Below are positions 32,998-42,035 of a stretch of 64,000 nt of DNA, in pieces (position 1 is the stretch's first letter; every line of letters begins with the position of its first letter). The notes under the pieces are model-generated. The model made no database searches. It was given only the letters and a program-made list of their open reading frames with translations, and was not told the origin of the DNA. This DNA comes from Nocardia sp. NBC_00403 (GTDB lineage Bacteria; Actinomycetota; Actinomycetes; Mycobacteriales; Mycobacteriaceae). Where the stretch lies: assembly GCF_036046055.1 (NCBI RefSeq), contig NZ_CP107939.1, positions 868,001 through 932,000 of the forward strand, written 5' to 3'. Made by a program: the position numbers and the translations under genes.

Positions 32998-35796
32998 ATG
33001 GAGATCTTGTCAGTGAATTCGCCTTACGAGACTTCCCCCCACGGCGATGAACCGCACGGCGGCCGTACTCAGCGAAGTTCACAACCTCCGTTCCCGAATC
33101 AGCGGCCGGCCGGTCCCCCACCCGGCGGCGCGCGGCCGGGCCCGCCGCCCGGACCGCGCCCGCAGCCACAGGGTGGCCCCTACCCCGGCGAGCCGCGCGG
33201 CCCACAGCCGCCGCGGCGCCAGGGACCGCCGCCCCCGCAGCGTCCGCCGCAGGGGCGTCCAGTGCCCGCGGGCGCGCCCAACGCCGTCCAGCCGACTCAT
33301 AAGATCCAGCGGCCCGGTTCGCTGACCGAGGCGGTGGCCGAGCGCAACCGTCGCTCCGGGGCGCCGGCCGGATCACGACCGGCCACCGGTCCGCGTCCTG
33401 CCGTGGATCAGCCCACCCGTGCCGACGGTGCTCCCGGCGCGGGCCCCAACGGCGAGCGTCGTGCCAGGCCTGCGGGCGCACCGCCGTCCGGACCGCCGCC
33501 GCGCCGAAATGGTGGCGGTGACGACGGGTCCGATGGGCCGGGCAGGCGCGGTCCCGGCGCGAAGAAGCGGAAGTCGCCATGGCGGATTGTGCGCCGGGTG
33601 TGCTACGTCGGCCTCGCGCTGGCCATCCTGGTGCCGAGCGCCGTGTTCCTGGTCGCCTATTCGACCGTCTCGGTGCCGAAGCCGGGCGACCTCAAGACCA
33701 ACCAGGTCGCACTGATCTACGCGGCCGACGGCTCCACGGTGCTCAGCAATTTCGTGCCGCCCGAGGGCAACCGCACCGATGTGACCATCGAGCAGATTCC
33801 GCCGCACGTGCGCAATGCGGTGATCGCCGCGGAGGACCGGGATTTCTACACCAACCCCGGCTTCTCCATCTCCGGCTTCGCCCGCGCCGCACGCGACAAC
33901 GTCCTCGGCAAGGAAAGCGCGGGCGGTGGTTCGACGATCACCCAGCAGTATGTGAAGAACGCGCTGGTCGGTGACGAACGCTCGCTGACCCGAAAGATGC
34001 ACGAGCTTGTCATCTCGGCGAAGATGGCACGGCAGTGGAGCAAGGACGAGATCCTTGCCGCCTACCTGAACACCATTTACTTCGGCCGTGGTGCGTATGG
34101 CATCGATGCGGCAGGGAAGGCCTACTTCGGCAAACCGGTGCAGGAGCTGACGGCAGCCGAAGGCGCGATGCTCGCCGCCACCATCCAGCAGCCCTCCGGC
34201 CTGGACCCGGAGAAGAATCCGGAGGGCGCGCGAACGCGCTGGAATTACGTGCTCGACGGCATGGTCTCCGGCGGCAACCTCAAGGCCGAGGAGCGCCAAG
34301 GCATGCAGTTCCCGCAGGTGGTGCCGGTGTCGACAACCAAGGACAAGACCCTGGACACCGGGCCGGAGGGCCTGATCAAGACGCAGGTGCTCAAGGAGCT
34401 CAACAGCGCGGGCATCAGCGAGCAGCAGCTGAACACCGCAGGCCTCTCGATCACCACCACGATCGATCCGAAGGCGCAGCAGGCCGCCGTCGATGCGGCG
34501 ACCAAGAAGATGGAGGGTGAGCCGGAACAGCTGCGGACGGCAGTGGTGTCGGTGGATCCGCGCACCGGTGCGGTGCGCGCGTACTACGGCGGCAACGACG
34601 GCCAGGGCTACGACTTCGCCAATGCCGGTCTGCAGCCTGGATCGTCGTTCAAGGTCTTCGGCCTCGCGGAGAACCTCGAGCTCGGTATCCCGCTGTCGCA
34701 GATGTACGACAGCTCGCCGGTGACGGTCAACGGCATCAAGATCACCAACGTCGAGGGCGAGCAGTGCGGCATGTGCACCATCGCGGAGGCACTCAAGCGC
34801 TCGCTCAACACCAGCTTCTACCGCATGCAGATGGATATGCAGAACGGCCCGCAGAAGATCGCCGACATGGCCCACAAGCTCGGCATCCCCGAAACCATCC
34901 CCGGCGTCGGCAAGACACTGACCGAGTCGGACGGCTCCGGCCCGAACAACGGCATCGTGCTCGGCCAGTACCAGGCGCGCCCGCTCGACATGGCCTCGGC
35001 CTACGCGACATTGGCGGCCTCCGGCGTCTACCACGCACCGCACTTCGTGACGAAGGTGGTGACCGCCGAGGGCCAGGTGTTGCTCGACCGCGGTGATGTC
35101 GCAGGCGAGCGCCGAGTTTCCGCAGCGGTCGCAGACAACGTGACCGCGGCGATGAAGCCCATCGCCGCCTGGTCGCGCAACCACAACCTGGCGAACGGAC
35201 GCGAGTCGGCGACCAAGACCGGCACCGCGCAGCTCGGCGATACCGGCGAGAACCAGGACGCCTGGATGGTCGGCTATACCCCATCGCTGTCGACCGCGGT
35301 CTGGGTGGGCAGCGTCGACAACACACGGCTGCGCAACTACAGCGGTGGCATGATCTACGGCTCCGGCCTGCCGTCGGACATCTGGAAGGCCACCATGGAC
35401 GGCGCCCTGCAGGGCACCTCCAACGAGACCTTCCCGAAGCCGGCCCCCATCAAGGGCCAAGCCGGCGTGCCGGAGTGGAGCGCGCCCTACACCGCACCGT
35501 CGGCCACCGATGCACCTTTCCTGCCGCCCGTTGTTGTCGTGCCGAGCCAGGTCGAGATCCTGCCCGGCATCACCATCCCGGTGCCCGGCGTGCAGCCGCA
35601 GCCACAGCCACAACAACGGCCGCAGCAGCGACAGGAGAACGGACCGGGACCGCTGCCGGGGCAGCCGGTGGCGCCGGCCGACGGCTCGTCACCGACGGCC
35701 ACCGGAGCACCGCGCCCGAACGGGAACGGGAACGGCTATGGCAACTCGGATGAAGGACAGTCGGGTAACGGCACCCAGCCGACGCGCGGCCGGTAG
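32998..35796 (+). CDS. ponA1: class A penicillin-binding protein PonA1
   Basis: A 932-residue bifunctional peptidoglycan synthase. The first 195 residues are a Pro/Arg-rich cytoplasmic tail; one membrane helix spans about 203-224. GT51 is 255-420 (E279 in AEDRDFYTNPG; GGSTITQQYVKN 310-321; TRKMHE). The transpeptidase is about 515-800 (S549-x-x-K552, S602-L-N604, KTGTAQ). The C-terminus is a Pro/Gln/Gly-rich tail. By context it is the PonA1 of mycobacteria, which localises to growing poles; the long N-terminal tail is the likely docking region. ATG 32998 is preceded by no strong SD; GTG 33013 is an alternative. A 20-bp hairpin terminator follows. Confidence 0.93.
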   Translation: MEILSVNSPYETSPHGDEPHGGRTQRSSQPPFPNQRPAGPPPGGARPGPPPGPRPQPQGGPYPGEPRGPQPPRRQGPPPPQRPPQGRPVPAGAPNAVQPTHKIQRPGSLTEAVAERNRRSGAPAGSRPATGPRPAVDQPTRADGAPGAGPNGERRARPAGAPPSGPPPRRNGGGDDGSDGPGRRGPGAKKRKSPWRIVRRVCYVGLALAILVPSAVFLVAYSTVSVPKPGDLKTNQVALIYAADGSTVLSNFVPPEGNRTDVTIEQIPPHVRNAVIAAEDRDFYTNPGFSISGFARAARDNVLGKESAGGGSTITQQYVKNALVGDERSLTRKMHELVISAKMARQWSKDEILAAYLNTIYFGRGAYGIDAAGKAYFGKPVQELTAAEGAMLAATIQQPSGLDPEKNPEGARTRWNYVLDGMVSGGNLKAEERQGMQFPQVVPVSTTKDKTLDTGPEGLIKTQVLKELNSAGISEQQLNTAGLSITTTIDPKAQQAAVDAATKKMEGEPEQLRTAVVSVDPRTGAVRAYYGGNDGQGYDFANAGLQPGSSFKVFGLAENLELGIPLSQMYDSSPVTVNGIKITNVEGEQCGMCTIAEALKRSLNTSFYRMQMDMQNGPQKIADMAHKLGIPETIPGVGKTLTESDGSGPNNGIVLGQYQARPLDMASAYATLAASGVYHAPHFVTKVVTAEGQVLLDRGDVAGERRVSAAVADNVTAAMKPIAAWSRNHNLANGRESATKTGTAQLGDTGENQDAWMVGYTPSLSTAVWVGSVDNTRLRNYSGGMIYGSGLPSDIWKATMDGALQGTSNETFPKPAPIKGQAGVPEWSAPYTAPSATDAPFLPPVVVVPSQVEILPGITIPVPGVQPQPQPQQRPQQRQENGPGPLPGQPVAPADGSSPTATGAPRPNGNGNGYGNSDEGQSGNGTQPTRGR

Positions 35797-35809
35797 TCCG
35801 AACACACGA

Positions 35810-35872
35810 AATCTGATCGAGTTCGAATCGAGAACGATACAGTTCATCGCGAGATTCGAACTCGATCAGATT
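35810..35872 (+). terminator. 20-bp perfect inverted repeat after ponA1
   Basis: AATCTGATCGAGTTCGAATC (35810-35829) is exactly inverted at 35853-35872. The 23-nt loop contains a further CGAT...ATCG pairing. The site lies 13 bp after the ponA1 stop and also faces the end of the small secreted-protein gene, so it may work in both directions. Confidence 0.8.
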
Positions 35873-35964
35873 GCTCTTGCTTAGATTCCGAACGTTGTAA
35901 TTCCAATGGTAGTCAGCCGGGGCCAGAATTACTTGGACAAATCCAGGGCCTCGTCGGTGATATA

Positions 35965-36225
35965 TCAGATGGGCGTCTTATAATAGAAGCCATTTGGATC
36001 CTGATAGCACTTCTCCCGTGCACCGGCATCGCTCAAACAATCAGTAAACGACCAGTAGCCCCGGAGGACAACCCAGGAGCCGTCTGATATCTGAATACAC
36101 TTGTCCGCCACCCCTTTCCCGCCGAGACAGTCCGCGTAGGACGGATGTCCGGCTACCGCATTTCCGGCGAACCCAACCAGCGTCGCACCAGCAACAGCCA
36201 CCGAAGCAACGAATCTCGTAAACAT
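35965..36225 (-). CDS. small secreted protein with duplicated Cys motif
   Basis: An 86-residue protein: a Sec signal (MFTRFVASVAVAGATLVGF, cleavage near AVAG) and a mature part of about 60 residues made of two similar halves, SYADCLGGKGVADKC and SFTDCLSDAGAREKC, each followed by a Gly and aromatic residues. Four Cys make two disulfides likely. I recognise no family. Codons are less GC-rich than those of neighbouring genes. ATG 36225 is preferred to GTG 36231. Its promoter carries three alternating GAATAG/CTATTC boxes, so expression is probably specifically controlled. Confidence 0.75.
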   Translation of the reverse strand: MFTRFVASVAVAGATLVGFAGNAVAGHPSYADCLGGKGVADKCIQISDGSWVVLRGYWSFTDCLSDAGAREKCYQDPNGFYYKTPI

Positions 36226-36233
36226 GCCCACCC

Positions 36234-36258
36234 CTATTCAGCGAATAGTCGGCTATTC
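36234..36258. promoter_or_regulatory. triple CTATTC/GAATAG operator
   Basis: CTATTC (36234-36239), GAATAG (36243-36248) and CTATTC (36253-36258) alternate in orientation with 3- and 4-bp spacers, 9-33 bp upstream of the secreted-protein start. The site would overlap the ribosome site or core promoter. Confidence 0.55.
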
Positions 36259-36539
36259 TCCATAGATAGCCAGCCAACACGATATTAGCAATCCCGAATC
36301 AGCGACAAAAGGGTGATGCACGCGCATATCTGGACGAGAGTAAGTCACATAGCCGCTCAGATCCAGATTCATCGATTCGAGCACGGTCCTGTTCGCTTCA
36401 ACCAACGTCGTTCGGCACCGAATAAACCACCGCCTACCATTCTCGATGCAGCAGATCATCGCCGACTCCGAACTGCGCGGTACGAGCGGTTGAGCAACCC
36501 GATCGCCTTCTCGAGCCGACTCAAGCGATGCCTCGAGTC

Positions 36540-38213
36540 CTAAATCGGTGCGGTACTCGTTGTCGGGACGAAACTGAACGACGGCGCCGCAGCGCCCGTG
36601 TTCGTCGGATCGGGGCCCGGTCCGGGGGCGCGCACGGACACCTCGGGCAATGCGCGCGCATTGGGCGACAGCGGTGGAATGTCACGCCAGACGGGGGCAG
36701 CTGCCTGCAGTTCGAGTCCGATCGAGATCAGCTCCGCTTCCGCCCATGGGCGTCCACCGAGCTGGACACCGAATGGCAGCCCGGTCACGGCCGAGCGTTC
36801 GACCGGTAGCGAGAGCACCGGAACACCGGTGTAGTTCGCCCACGCGAAGGGAACGGTGCTCGCCCCGAGGATCGAGACGGCCGCGGCCGCGCTGCGCGGC
36901 AGGCCGTCGGTGATCGCACCGGGCAACACCACCGCGTCCAATCCGCTGTCTTCCAGCATTCGGTTGTAGTCACGCTGATAACTCGCGCGCGCTCGTGCCA
37001 GCTGCCACCAGTCCACGGCGGGCGCGGCCAGGGCGGCGAGACCCAACCCGACGATCGCGGCGGTCGGCGGTTGGTAGGACGGCAGCCGATCGGCCCACTG
37101 TCGGTGATACAAACCGACTTCCACGGCGTCCTTGCTGAGCAGCCCTTCGGGCTCGGCGGGCATCGTGACATCACGGGTCTCGCCGCCCAACACTGTGAAC
37201 AGGTCCAGAAAGCGTGCGAACAAGGTCGCGAGCGCGTCGGGCAGCATCTCGGTGACCCCCCTCGGCACCCCGAGTCTCTTGCCCGCCAACGGTTTATCGC
37301 CCCCCACCGCGGCGATCGGGAACCCGCCGTCGGGCACCGGCGGCGCAATAGCTGTCACCGGGTCGAACGCGTCGGCTCCCGTCATGTACGACAACAGCAG
37401 CGACGCGTCGGCGATGCTGCGTCCGAGCGGCCCAGGATGGTCTCTGGTCCATACCACCGGAATGATGCCGTATTTGCTGCACCGCCCGAAGGTCGGCTTG
37501 ATCGCACTGACGCCGCACCGGGAAGCGGGGATCCGGAGGGAACCACCCGTGTCGGTGCCGATCGACAAGGGCGCGAACCTGGCGGCCAGTGCGGCCGCAC
37601 TGCCGCCGGAGGACCCGCCGACGGACTCGTCGATGTTCCACGGATTGCCCACCTGCAGCGTGTCCGTCATGATCGCGAACTCATCGTTGTGCACGTGCCC
37701 CATCAAGACCGCGCCGTTATCGTGCAGACGCCGCCAGACCGTCGAATCACCCGCGGCGATATTGCCGTCGAGAATGCGACTCGATGCGGTGAGCGGCAGC
37801 CCGGCAACGGCATACAGGTCTTTCACCGCAATGGGCAGACCGCAGATCAGCGGCGCGTTCCCGGCCGAGAGCCGATCCGCCGCACGCTCGGCCTGCTCGT
37901 GGGCGAGCTCGGGGTAGGTACGGACCCACGCCCCGATCGCGCCGTCGAACGCCGAGCTTCGCTCGATGCAGGCGTCCAATAGCTCTACCGGGTGCAACTC
38001 TCGGGCCTGCAGCAGGCTGGCCGCCTCCACTGCGGACAGCATCGCCGGATCGGTCGCCGCAATGCTCGCGGCATCGGGAAGTCCCGGAGCGCGCCGAGCG
38101 ATCGGCGGCGCTGCCGCGACCACGGCGTTGGTCAGCCCGGTCGCGGCAACTCCGGCACCGATGCTTGCGGAGCGCACGAACGACCGTCGCGACAAACGCA
38201 ATTGCATTCCCAT
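36540..38213 (-). CDS. Tat-exported amidase-signature enzyme
   Basis: A 557-residue amidase. It has a twin-arginine signal (LSRRSFVRSASIGAGVAATG). The Ser-cisSer-Lys triad is visible as IAVKDL (Lys, about residue 128) and GGSSGGSAAALAARFAPLSIGTDTGGSLRIPAS (the two serines, the second in the TGGS stretch). The C-terminus is a Pro/Thr-rich tail. Being folded before export, it hydrolyses an amide outside the cell or in the envelope; the substrate is open. ATG 38213 or 38207 may be used. It is inserted in the otherwise conserved ponA1-Rv0051 order. Confidence 0.9.
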   Translation of the reverse strand: MGMQLRLSRRSFVRSASIGAGVAATGLTNAVVAAAPPIARRAPGLPDAASIAATDPAMLSAVEAASLLQARELHPVELLDACIERSSAFDGAIGAWVRTYPELAHEQAERAADRLSAGNAPLICGLPIAVKDLYAVAGLPLTASSRILDGNIAAGDSTVWRRLHDNGAVLMGHVHNDEFAIMTDTLQVGNPWNIDESVGGSSGGSAAALAARFAPLSIGTDTGGSLRIPASRCGVSAIKPTFGRCSKYGIIPVVWTRDHPGPLGRSIADASLLLSYMTGADAFDPVTAIAPPVPDGGFPIAAVGGDKPLAGKRLGVPRGVTEMLPDALATLFARFLDLFTVLGGETRDVTMPAEPEGLLSKDAVEVGLYHRQWADRLPSYQPPTAAIVGLGLAALAAPAVDWWQLARARASYQRDYNRMLEDSGLDAVVLPGAITDGLPRSAAAAVSILGASTVPFAWANYTGVPVLSLPVERSAVTGLPFGVQLGGRPWAEAELISIGLELQAAAPVWRDIPPLSPNARALPEVSVRAPGPGPDPTNTGAAAPSFSFVPTTSTAPI

Positions 38214-38572
38214 TCAAACCTCTGTCTACGTGGCCCACTGGAAGTCACGGTTTCGTTGGTGATGCGAGTAGCCCAGGAAATTCGGGCCCGGCCCGATAAT
38301 CGAAACACTGACAGGTTTCACACAAACACGATATTCAGCCACTCAGCCTGAAACCGACGTTGATTTCACTGCAATATCCCGTAAAGATTCACAGATAAAT
38401 AGAATACGAATCCGAAAATGCACTATCGAATGCCGAACATCATTTTCGATCCTGGTAACATCTGTTACACATCTAATAATCGACCTCCCCTGAACCACCG
38501 GTCGATCAACGGCATACTACAGCGCTCGACCTGCCGAAAAGACGCATTTCCAGCCATCCAGAGCCCCGACGG
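38214..38572. other. A/T-richer divergent intergenic region
   Basis: 359 bp between the amidase and glycosyltransferase starts, with no credible gene. It is visibly richer in A/T than its surroundings from about 38300 to 38480. Inverted repeats: TCGGGCC-C-GGCCCGA (38282-38296), GGTTTCA...TGAAACC with a long loop near 38315-38355, and GTAACA-TC-TGTTAC (38455-38468). Confidence 0.55.
38455..38468. promoter_or_regulatory. GTAACA-TC-TGTTAC palindrome
   Basis: A perfect 6-bp inverted repeat with a 2-bp spacer, about 105 bp upstream of the glycosyltransferase start. It has the form of a dimeric repressor site; no regulator is assigned. Confidence 0.4.
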
Positions 38573-40369
38573 ATGCGATCCACCATGGGCGAACAGCACC
38601 CGCTCGATCCGGACCGACAGCCAGGGCCGGTAGCCTCGGATGCCGTGAGCGATCAGCAACTGATGGACGAGGCGACGAACGGGAGCTCGCCGAAGTTCAG
38701 CGGGGGACAGTCCGCCGGACCGCACTACACGGCCCCGGCCCCGCTCGCGCCGGATCTGCGGTCGGCCGACGGACGAGACCGACCCAGCCGCAACGATTCC
38801 CTGACAGCACAGCTGTGCACCGTGATCGGCGGCCCGGTCGGTGATCACGCACTGATCGGCCGCGTCCGGTTCTGGACCCCGATGCGGGTGCTGCTGGCCG
38901 TCACCCTGGTTTTCCTCGCCCTCGGTTGGACAGCCAAGGCGCCCTGCATCCAGCAGACCAGCACCGCGGACGGCTCGCTCACCCTGGACTGGAACAACGG
39001 CCGCCAATACACAGCCATGTGCTATTCGGACACTGTGCCGCTGTACGGGGCGGAGCGCCTGAACGAGGGCGCGTTCCCCTATAAGAAGTCCTGGTCCGAG
39101 CAGACACCCGATGGCGGCACCGAGACGAGGTACATGGAGTACCCGGTGCTGTCGGGCCTTTATCAATACATATCCATGGAGATCGCCAAAACCTGGGACG
39201 CACTGCCGTTGCCCGGTGCGCTGCAGGTGGTCATCTACTTCAATGTCGTCGCATTCGGCCTCGCTATGGCCTGGCTGGTCACCGTGTGGGCCTCGGCCGA
39301 ACTGGCCGGGCGCCGCATCTGGGACGCGGCGATGATCGCGGTTTCACCCTTGGTAATCGTGCACGCTTTTACGAATTTCGACGCGCTGGCGACGGCATTC
39401 GCGGCGACCGGTCTGCTCGCCTGGGCCCGGCGACGACCGCTGCTGGCCGGCGTGCTGCTCGGACTCGGCGGTGCGGCCAAGTTGTACCCATTACTGCTGC
39501 TCGGACCGATCGTGGTGTTGTGCCTGCGCGCCGACCCGCTGCACCGGGTGCCGAGCGCGCAGGCCGGACTCCGGGTAAGCGATATCGACAGTCCGCGCAC
39601 CGCACTGGCCTGGCTGCGCGACCGGATGCAGCTACTCAGCTCACGCCCACTCGGTGCCGCCGCCCTGACCACCGCGGCCGCGGCCGGGACCTGGCTGGCG
39701 GTGAATCTGCCGATCGCCCTGCTGTACCCGACCGGATGGCGCGAATTCTTCCGGCTCAACACCACCCGGCACGCCGACCCCGACTCCATCTACAACGTGA
39801 TCACCTCGTTCACCGGCTGGCTCGGCTTCGACGGGGAGCTCACGCACAACCAGCAACCGACCATCCTGAACGCGGTGTCACTGCTGGTGTTCGTCGCCGC
39901 CTGCCTGGTGATCGGCTATATCGCGCTCACCGTGCCGCGTCGGCCGCGGCTCGCGCAACTGTGCTTCCTGGTGGTAGCCGCGTTCCTGCTGACGAACAAG
40001 GTGTGGAGCCCACAGTATTCACTGTGGCTGGTACCCCTGGCCGCTCTTGCGCTGCCGCACCGGCGGATCCTGTTGGCGTGGATGACGGTTGATGCGCTGG
40101 TGTGGGTCCCACGGATGTTCTACTACCTCGGCCTCGACCACAAGGGCCTGCCCGAGGAGTGGTTCACCGGCACCGTCGTGCTGCGCGATCTCGCGGTACT
40201 CGCCCTGTGTGCCTTGATCATTCGACAGATCTATCGGCCGGAGGAGGACCTGGTGCGCCGCGACTTCATCGACGACCCGGTCGGCGGCATCGTCGATCGA
40301 ACACCGGACCCGCTGCTGCCGTGGCTGCCCGAACCACTGCGCCCACGAATTGCGTTGGCCCGCACCTGA
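38573..40369 (+). CDS. GT87/DUF2029-type membrane glycosyltransferase (Rv0051-like)
   Basis: A 598-residue polytopic membrane protein with about ten hydrophobic segments after a cytoplasmic N-terminus of about 100 residues. The domain belongs to the DUF2029/GT87 class of polyprenyl-phosphate-sugar-dependent mannosyl- or arabinosyltransferases; NEGAFPYKKSW and MEYPVLSGLYQYI are its early loop, where an acidic residue in the first outer loop is catalytic in GT-C enzymes. By order and type it corresponds to Rv0051. The sugar transferred is unknown. An internal ATG at 38585 is an equally good start. Confidence 0.87.
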   Translation: MRSTMGEQHPLDPDRQPGPVASDAVSDQQLMDEATNGSSPKFSGGQSAGPHYTAPAPLAPDLRSADGRDRPSRNDSLTAQLCTVIGGPVGDHALIGRVRFWTPMRVLLAVTLVFLALGWTAKAPCIQQTSTADGSLTLDWNNGRQYTAMCYSDTVPLYGAERLNEGAFPYKKSWSEQTPDGGTETRYMEYPVLSGLYQYISMEIAKTWDALPLPGALQVVIYFNVVAFGLAMAWLVTVWASAELAGRRIWDAAMIAVSPLVIVHAFTNFDALATAFAATGLLAWARRRPLLAGVLLGLGGAAKLYPLLLLGPIVVLCLRADPLHRVPSAQAGLRVSDIDSPRTALAWLRDRMQLLSSRPLGAAALTTAAAAGTWLAVNLPIALLYPTGWREFFRLNTTRHADPDSIYNVITSFTGWLGFDGELTHNQQPTILNAVSLLVFVAACLVIGYIALTVPRRPRLAQLCFLVVAAFLLTNKVWSPQYSLWLVPLAALALPHRRILLAWMTVDALVWVPRMFYYLGLDHKGLPEEWFTGTVVLRDLAVLALCALIIRQIYRPEEDLVRRDFIDDPVGGIVDRTPDPLLPWLPEPLRPRIALART

Positions 40370-40384
40370 ACACACCGGGTGCGG
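40360..40384. terminator. short terminator overlapping the glycosyltransferase stop
   Basis: CCGCACC (40360-40366) and GGTGCGG (40378-40384) surround the TGA stop; the TerD-type gene converges from the other side. Confidence 0.5.
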
Positions 40385-40396
40385 ACCGCCGCGGCG

Positions 40397-42004
40397 TCAC
40401 TGGTGCACGCGTAGGTAGCGCGCCTGCCGCTCCGGCTCTCGTGGCAACAGGTCCAGATCCAGCTGCCATGGGCTGCCGGTCCACGGATCGAACAGCGGTG
40501 TGCCGTCGACTGTAGGAAGGTGCCTGCAGGCTTGCGACAACGCCGCGACCACGGGATCGCTGGAATCGGATTCGTCGCTGCCGACGATCATGGTCGACAA
40601 CCCGATCAGATCGCCACGCACCATCAGCGACCCGATGCGTTGTGCATCTGCGGCCTGGTAGCCGTGCGGGAAATCCGCGGCGAGCAGCACTCGATGTTCG
40701 ACCGGGGGCGTGAAAACCCCGCCCTCATAGGCCAGTTCGGCCAGTTCTGTCGCGTCGACCAAGGCCTGTAGCCGCGCCGAGATCTCAGCATGGTCGGTGA
40801 CCGGCGGTCCGTTCAGCACCGGTGTCAGCGGTCCGACGAGCCCACGGAACGCCCCGGTCAGATCGATCATGTCGACGCGCACGCGCCGCCCGGGATCGGC
40901 CGCGAGCAGCCGGGCCAGCAGTGCACCGACGACCGGGGCCGCCGCACTGCTGGATTCGGTGTCTATCCACAGCGGCCGATTCAACGGCACCGGCACGCAG
41001 TACGGCACCCGCAGCGGCCCCCGCTCGATCGCATGCAGCTCACCGAGCCGGATGCCGTCGCTCGCCGCGGGCGGACCGTCCCAAGTGGGCGATTCCCAGG
41101 ACGCCAGCGACGGTGGCAGCAGCCGGTCCGCGTCGGCGAGTTCGCGCAGGAGGTGTTGGCTGTCGCGGTGGTGGTTGCCCTCGGCGACGGCGATCAGCTC
41201 GTCGCTGCGGCGGTGCGCGGCCTGCCGCGCTGCCTCGGCGGCCGGGGTGTTCCTCGTGGTGGGATCCGATACCGCGGCGGACAATTCGTGATCGAGCCGT
41301 TGGGCGGCATAGTCGCGTGCCGAGATGAGCGCGGCCGCCGAACGCGCGGCATCCTCGAAGATCATCCACAACCGGTCGAGCCCGTGCGCGACCTCCACCG
41401 GCACGGGTCCGGCCGCGCGGGAATCGGCCACGGGGCCGGGAATGGTGTCCTGACCATCCGATCGCGCGCCCGGCGAACCGGGACCGGCCTGCGGCGCGGC
41501 TGCGGCGGGCTGGTCCACCACGCCGTCGACCTCGACCCCGTGCGCGGTCAGCAGCTGCGCGAGTCCGCCCGCGTAACCCTGACCGACCGCGCGCAGCTTC
41601 CATCCGGTGCCGCGCCGATACACCTCCAGGCAGATCAGCGCGGTCTCCCCTGCCAACGGGGTGATCGCGAATTCCGCCGCGACCACATCGTTTTCGAACA
41701 ACTCCACGGTCACCGGCCCGAGGCCGCCCGGCTGGGCGGGCACAGCCGGATCGGCACTGACCACCAGCAGCACCGCGTTGGCATCGGCGCGGACCTCGGC
41801 GAGCCGGATCGCCACCGAGCCGTCGGACAGCGTGACACCCTGGGTCCGCGGCTGGTCATAGAACACGAAGTCCTCGGCGGCGAGCACGCGCAGGTTCTGC
41901 GCCACCACCAGTGCGGAAACATCCAGCGCAGCACCGGCTTTCGCGCTGAATCGAACGACATCACCGGTCAGCGGCGTGTTCTGACCGGCCTTGAGCTGAA
42001 TCAC
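40397..42004 (-). CDS. TerD fused to a degenerate FtsK-like domain
   Basis: A 535-residue protein. Residues 1-160 are a TerD domain (LKAGQNTPLTGDVVRFSAKAG; EVYRRGTGWKLRAVGQGYAGGLAQLL at its end). Residues 200-300 are helical. Residues 315-520 resemble an FtsK/HerA-type ATPase core: VPVPLNRPLWIDTESSSAAAP (335-355), followed by VVGALLARLLAADPGRRVRVDMIDLTG, is where FtsK has its P-loop helix and next strand, but the Gly-Lys-Ser loop is gone; VLLAADFPHG is a Walker B-like strand. It is therefore likely an inactive scaffold or nucleotide-independent partner. GTG 42004 follows GGGGG at 8 nt. It is cotranscribed after the two-TerD gene (31-bp gap). Confidence 0.82.
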   Translation of the reverse strand: MIQLKAGQNTPLTGDVVRFSAKAGAALDVSALVVAQNLRVLAAEDFVFYDQPRTQGVTLSDGSVAIRLAEVRADANAVLLVVSADPAVPAQPGGLGPVTVELFENDVVAAEFAITPLAGETALICLEVYRRGTGWKLRAVGQGYAGGLAQLLTAHGVEVDGVVDQPAAAAPQAGPGSPGARSDGQDTIPGPVADSRAAGPVPVEVAHGLDRLWMIFEDAARSAAALISARDYAAQRLDHELSAAVSDPTTRNTPAAEAARQAAHRRSDELIAVAEGNHHRDSQHLLRELADADRLLPPSLASWESPTWDGPPAASDGIRLGELHAIERGPLRVPYCVPVPLNRPLWIDTESSSAAAPVVGALLARLLAADPGRRVRVDMIDLTGAFRGLVGPLTPVLNGPPVTDHAEISARLQALVDATELAELAYEGGVFTPPVEHRVLLAADFPHGYQAADAQRIGSLMVRGDLIGLSTMIVGSDESDSSDPVVAALSQACRHLPTVDGTPLFDPWTGSPWQLDLDLLPREPERQARYLRVHQ

Positions 42005-42035
42005 GTTGTCTGCCCCCGTTGTTCGTGCTGTCGTA

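Noticed and set aside
33373..35616. 747-codon minus-strand frame
   Set aside because: Long only because it mirrors ponA1; the product is Leu/His/Arg/Gly-rich without a domain.
36253..36459. 68-codon minus-strand frame with GGAG 6 nt before its ATG
   Set aside because: The ribosome site is good, but codon use is mixed, no domain is visible, and its end runs through the triple operator of the secreted-protein gene.
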